Below, in pieces: positions 60,690 through 64,000 of a stretch of DNA of 64,000 bases (positions are counted from its first letter, which is position 1; the number at the start of each line of letters is the position of its first letter). The notes beneath the pieces are model-generated. The model saw only the letters and a list, made by a program, of their open reading frames with translations, had not been told where the DNA came from and did no database searches. This DNA comes from Nocardia elegans NBRC 108235. GTDB taxonomy: Bacteria; Actinomycetota; Actinomycetes; Mycobacteriales; Mycobacteriaceae. A program made the translations under genes and the position numbers. Location of the stretch: the NCBI RefSeq assembly GCF_001612845.1, contig NZ_BDBF01000015.1, positions 1 through 64,000 of the forward strand, given 5' to 3'.

Positions 60690-61700
60690 TTACCGCGCGG
60701 AGCGGGCGAAGCGGCCCGGAGTCGTGCCGGTCCAGCGGGTGAAGGCGTGTGTGAAGGCGGAAGCGTCGGCGTAGCCGAGTCGGCGAGCGACCTCGTCGAC
60801 GGTGGTGCCGAGGGTGAGGAGTTCTTCGGCGAGGAGGTGGCGGGTCTCGGCGACCAGGCCACGGTAGGAGGTGCCTTCGGCGTCGAGGCGCCGGCGTAGG
60901 GTGCGCACACTCATGCGGAGGTCGGCGGCGATATCTTCCTGGGCGGCAGTGACGCCGCGGGTCAGGAGGCCGGCGCGGACGCGGGCCGCGGTGCCGTCGC
61001 GCCGGCGCCGGCGTTGCATGATCTCGGCCGCTTGCTGGTGGGCGAGCGCGGCGACATGTGGATTCGCCTGGGGCATGGGAAGTTCCAAGATTTCCCGCGT
61101 GAGAATGAGCCGGGTGACCGGTGCGTCGAAGGTAGGGCAGACTCCGAGCAGTTCGGTGAACCGTTCGGCGTAGGCAGGTGCGGGACAGGCGAGTTCGACG
61201 GTCGTGGGCGGTACCGCCGCGCCGAGCAGTTCGCGATCCAGCGTGATGAGTTCGGCCAGGTCGCGTTCGAGCAGGAACTGCCGCAGTGCGGACGGCGCCG
61301 CCGAGTAGTCCAACGTCACCGTGGCGCCGGTGGGGGTTTCCTGAATGCGCCAGCGAGCGAAGGAATAGGCGATGTCCATATGCTCGATCCCGATGCGCAG
61401 CGCTTCGCGTACGGTCCGGCTCGTCATCACCGCGAATGCCCAGATGCCGTGTGCTGCAAGGTGATAGCGCTGCCCCGCGGCCAGGCCGAGGCCGGGAATA
61501 TGCCCCAGCCGCGTGACCAGGTTCTGGACCACCCGCAATTCCTGTGCGGCGCGGACCTCGCCGTTCGCATCGTTCAGGATCGACAGGGTGATATCCGAGC
61601 CGTCGAGGCATTGCGCGAGGGTCAGCCCGTGGGTGAGGCCGAGCTGAACCAGGATCGCGGCACTGGTGCTCGACCGCGGCATATTCGGGTGGACAGCCAT
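60690..61700 (-). CDS. AraC-family transcriptional regulator (arabinose-binding-domain type)
   Basis: 336 residues from the ATG at 61700 (AGGATGTGCCC upstream). N-terminal Arabinose_bd-like domain (LGLAAGQRYHLAAHGIWAFAVMTSRTVREALRIG) and a C-terminal HTH_18 (GVTAAQEDIAADLRMSVRTLRRRLDAEG; VDEVARRLGYADASAFTHAFTRWTGTTPGRF). These regulators usually sense fatty acids or hydrophobic metabolites and control the divergent neighbour; here that is the SDR and acyl-CoA ligase pair. An earlier ATG at 61736 is possible. Confidence 0.9.
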   Translation of the reverse strand: MAVHPNMPRSSTSAAILVQLGLTHGLTLAQCLDGSDITLSILNDANGEVRAAQELRVVQNLVTRLGHIPGLGLAAGQRYHLAAHGIWAFAVMTSRTVREALRIGIEHMDIAYSFARWRIQETPTGATVTLDYSAAPSALRQFLLERDLAELITLDRELLGAAVPPTTVELACPAPAYAERFTELLGVCPTFDAPVTRLILTREILELPMPQANPHVAALAHQQAAEIMQRRRRRDGTAARVRAGLLTRGVTAAQEDIAADLRMSVRTLRRRLDAEGTSYRGLVAETRHLLAEELLTLGTTVDEVARRLGYADASAFTHAFTRWTGTTPGRFARSAR

Positions 61701-61822
61701 GGGCACATCCTGGGTCAGAATGGCCGAAAAGTACAAGTCTTGGCCGGTTAGATCATGGATCGGCAGGGTGTCTGCTTCCTAACCTCGTGATACGCGAGAC
61801 AACCGAGGAGTGGAGAGTGGGT

Positions 61823-62668
61823 ATGGGTCCGGCAGGCATGCGGGTGGCGGTCACCGGCGGTGCGAGAGGTATCGGGCGAGCCACCGCGGCGGCCTTGGCC
61901 GCGTCGGGAGCGCGGGTGGTGATCGGCGACATCGATGCCGACACGCTGGCGGCGACGGCCGCGGAACTGACCGCCGCGACGGGTGCCGACGTGATCGCCC
62001 TCCCGCTGGACGTGCGTGATCACGAGTCGTTCGAGAACTTCTTGGATCGGGCCGAAGCGGAGCTCGGCGGGCTGGACGGCCTGGTCAACAATGCGGGGAT
62101 CATGCCGACCGGCTCGTTCCTCGAGGAGCCGATGGATCTGGCCGACCGGCAACTGGACATCAACCTGCGCGGGGTGATCATCGGATCGAAGCTCGCCGGT
62201 CGGCGGTTCGCCGATCGCCGCCGCGGCCATATCGTGAACGTGGCCTCCGTCCTCGGCTTGGTCGGAACGCCGGATGTCGCAACGTATTCGGCGACCAAAT
62301 TCGGTGTCGTCGGCCTCGGTTCGGCGTTGCATCAGGAGTTGGCGGCATTCGACGTGCACGTGAGCACCCTGTGCCCGGCCTTCGTCAACACCGAGCTGAT
62401 CGCCGGGCTGTCTCCGAACCGGATCACCCGGGTGATCGGCTTCGTCGAACCCGAGGATGTCGCACGCGCGGTGGTCGACGTATTGGCTCGCCGCCGCGGC
62501 GGGCTGCGAGTCGTCCCCCGCATCGGCGGGATCGCCATCGCGCTGCTCACCGCGATGCCGGAGGGGCTGCGCAATCGGTTCGGCCGCCTCCTGGGCAGCC
62601 ACGACACCGTGTCCGGCGCCGATATGTCGCAGCGAGCGCGCTATCTCGAACGTGCGGGCCGGAGCTGA
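61823..62668 (+). CDS. Short-chain dehydrogenase/reductase (SDR)
   Basis: 281 residues. Classical SDR: VAVTGGARGIGRATAAAL (TGxxxGIG), VVIGDID (Asp favours NAD), LVNNAGI, the catalytic Ser in VNVASVLGLVG and YSATKFG (Tyr and Lys). The extended C-terminus (VPRIGGIAIALLTAMPEGLRNRFGR) is the type found in steroid- and lipid-linked SDRs of mycobacteria. It overlaps no gene but is 51 bp before the acyl-CoA ligase and divergent from the AraC regulator, so they likely form a lipid-oxidation operon. GTG at 61817 is an alternative start. Confidence 0.9.
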   Translation: MGPAGMRVAVTGGARGIGRATAAALAASGARVVIGDIDADTLAATAAELTAATGADVIALPLDVRDHESFENFLDRAEAELGGLDGLVNNAGIMPTGSFLEEPMDLADRQLDINLRGVIIGSKLAGRRFADRRRGHIVNVASVLGLVGTPDVATYSATKFGVVGLGSALHQELAAFDVHVSTLCPAFVNTELIAGLSPNRITRVIGFVEPEDVARAVVDVLARRRGGLRVVPRIGGIAIALLTAMPEGLRNRFGRLLGSHDTVSGADMSQRARYLERAGRS

Positions 62669-62719
62669 GAGCAGGCGGCTTTCCGGCAAAACATCTTGTC
62701 CCGAGGAGGAATTCACTTC

Positions 62720-64000
62720 ATGGCACGGAATCTCGAGAGCCTGGTGACCGGGCTCGGTGACGCGGCCGAGACACTGCGCGCCGTCGTCCGCCTGCATCAG
62801 CGCGGCGTGATCGACTTGACACGCCCGGATCGGGTCGCGCGCATGGCCTGGGAGAACCGGATCTACGGTCCGCCGGCGGCGTTGATCATGGCGGGGGCCC
62901 GCCACCACCCGCACCGGCCCGCGATCGCCGACGAGCGCGGCGTGCTGACCTACGGTGAACTCGACGCGCAGTCCAACGCACTGGCCAATGCGCTACTGGC
63001 GCAGGGGCTTACGGCCGGTTCGGTGGTCGGTGTCCTGGCGCGCGACCATCGCGGGCTGGTGCTGGCGATCAGCGCGGCCGGTCGCGCCGGGCTGCGGCTG
63101 GCCATGATGAACACCGGATTCGCCAAGCCGCAGTTCGCCGAGGTCGCCGCGCGGGAGAACGTGCGAGCCATGTTGCACGACAGCGAGTTCGGCGACCTGC
63201 TCGACGCGCTACCGCCGACGCTGCCGCGCATCCTCACCTGGGTGGACGAGGGGCACGCGATACCGGCGGGCGCGCGCACCGTGGATGAGCTGATCGACAC
63301 GGGCGACCACCGGATACCACCGGCGCCGGCCCAGCCGGGTGGCTTCATCATCCTCACCAGCGGTACCACGGGCCTGCCCAAGGGGGCGCCGCGCACCAAG
63401 GTGACACCGCTGGCGAGTGCGATGATCGCGGACCGTATTCCGTTCCCACGCGGAGGCTCTGTGGTCATCGTGTCGCCGATCTTCCATTCGACCGGGTTCG
63501 GGACGTGGACCGTGGCCACCGCCCTGGGCAACAAGACCGTGCTCTTGCGCCGGTTCGACGCCGAGGCCACGTTGCGCGCGGTGAGCGAGCACCGCGCCGA
63601 GATGCTCGTCGCGGTGCCGACCATGCTGCATCGCCTGGTGGCGTTGGGCCCGGACGTCATCGGCCGCTACGACCTGTCGACGCTGACAACCATTGCCGTG
63701 GCGGGCTCGGCGTTGTCCCCGGAGCTGGCGACCCGGGTGCAGGACACCTTCGGCGACGTGCTCTACAACCTCTACGGTTCGACCGAGGTCGCGGTGGCGA
63801 CGGTGGCGCAGCCGCACGAATTGCGCCGTGCTCCGGGCACGGTCGGCCGCCCGCCGGTGACGAGCAGAATCGCGTTGTTCGACGCCGACGGGCGCCGGGT
63901 GAGTGCCCGGAACGTCTCCGGTCGGGTGTTCGTGCGCAGTGGCGCGCCGTTCGAGGGGTACACCGACGGCCGCCACAAGCAGTTCATCGACGGGTACATG
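62720..64000 (+). CDS. Acyl-CoA ligase (FadD12-like AMP-binding protein), 5' part
   Basis: 427 residues seen; the 3' end lies outside the window. AMP-binding family: the ATP loop IILTSGTTGLPKGAPR, VSPIFHSTGFGT, ILNLYGSTEV-type motif (LYNLYGSTEVAVATV) and the start of the YTDGRH-like hinge. The N-terminal TLRAVVRLHQRGVIDLTRPD matches FadD12-type ligases of mycobacteria. It activates a fatty acid or sterol-derived acid to its CoA ester. GAGGAGG gives a good ribosome-binding site. Downstream of the SDR under the AraC regulator. Confidence 0.92.
   Translation, partial: MARNLESLVTGLGDAAETLRAVVRLHQRGVIDLTRPDRVARMAWENRIYGPPAALIMAGARHHPHRPAIADERGVLTYGELDAQSNALANALLAQGLTAGSVVGVLARDHRGLVLAISAAGRAGLRLAMMNTGFAKPQFAEVAARENVRAMLHDSEFGDLLDALPPTLPRILTWVDEGHAIPAGARTVDELIDTGDHRIPPAPAQPGGFIILTSGTTGLPKGAPRTKVTPLASAMIADRIPFPRGGSVVIVSPIFHSTGFGTWTVATALGNKTVLLRRFDAEATLRAVSEHRAEMLVAVPTMLHRLVALGPDVIGRYDLSTLTTIAVAGSALSPELATRVQDTFGDVLYNLYGSTEVAVATVAQPHELRRAPGTVGRPPVTSRIALFDADGRRVSARNVSGRVFVRSGAPFEGYTDGRHKQFIDGYM

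Noticed and set aside
1..64000. CRISPR arrays, tRNA or rRNA genes
   Set aside because: No regularly spaced repeats, CCA-ended cloverleaf or rRNA-like sequence was recognised by eye; a tRNA and covariance-model search would be decisive.

Overview
The window is high-GC actinobacterial DNA with dense genes, many GTG starts, four-base ATGA/GTGA overlaps and several probable leaderless starts. A NarGHJI nitrate reductase, a ChoD-type GMC oxidoreductase, a FadD12-like acyl-CoA ligase and a PucR/CdaR regulator point to the mycolic-acid group, with Nocardia or a close relative as the best guess. This placement is inferred from gene content. No rRNA, tRNA, CRISPR array or intact insertion sequence was recognised.

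Layout. 1-6.6 kb: minus-strand narGHJI operon, with narI cut by the window edge. 6.8-10.4 kb: a VOC protein, a ferredoxin/Fe-S-type regulator operon behind a perfect AT-rich palindrome, decayed reading frames and a luciferase-like monooxygenase. 10.4-14.5 kb: a disturbed stretch with a 118-bp direct repeat copied from the 3' end of a YdcF-family gene and a broken IS3-type transposase. 14.7-20.9 kb: secreted lipase, PucR-type regulator, small hypotheticals, DUF427 protein and an alpha/beta hydrolase. 21.3-28.6 kb: a tightly packed carbohydrate operon (GH43-like protein, L-fucose/D-arabinose-type isomerase, FGGY kinase, GH172/DUF2961 hydrolase, polyol dehydrogenase, xylulokinase). 28.7-33.9 kb: IS5-type remnant, a frameshifted secreted protein, a strong bidirectional terminator, a cold-shock-like protein, an MFS pump with HxlR regulator and quinone reductase, and a hydrolase-fold protein lacking its catalytic residues.

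34-38.4 kb: ArfB, DhaKL-type kinase, a DUF1152 fragment, and a CHAP protein with its upstream partner. 38.4-46.2 kb: an APC permease divergent from a four-gene acyl-CoA cluster (crotonase, ADP-forming acyl-CoA synthetase, crotonase, FAD-linked 2-hydroxyacid dehydrogenase) beside an RpiR regulator, with nested palindromes between the divergent starts. 46.5-51.6 kb: small secreted and nickel-binding-type proteins, a divergent leaderless pair sharing a 19-bp spacer, and a sugar ABC transporter without an ATPase. 51.8-57.6 kb: ArsR/SRPBCC module with two matched operators, GNAT, ComB-type phosphatase, small membrane proteins and an AraC regulator. 57.7-64 kb: ChoD-like oxidoreductase, a deletion scar joining a truncated TetR gene to a truncated hydrolase, then an AraC regulator divergent from SDR and acyl-CoA ligase genes (the last cut by the edge).

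The most interesting unit is the 21.3-28.6 kb operon. GH172 includes enzymes acting on D-arabinofuranosides, and the fucose-isomerase family also handles D-arabinose, so the operon could feed D-arabinose or a related sugar through D-ribulose or D-xylulose into the pentose-phosphate pathway. In a bacterium whose own wall contains D-arabinan, this would be a candidate wall-recycling or scavenging route. That is a hypothesis, not an observation.
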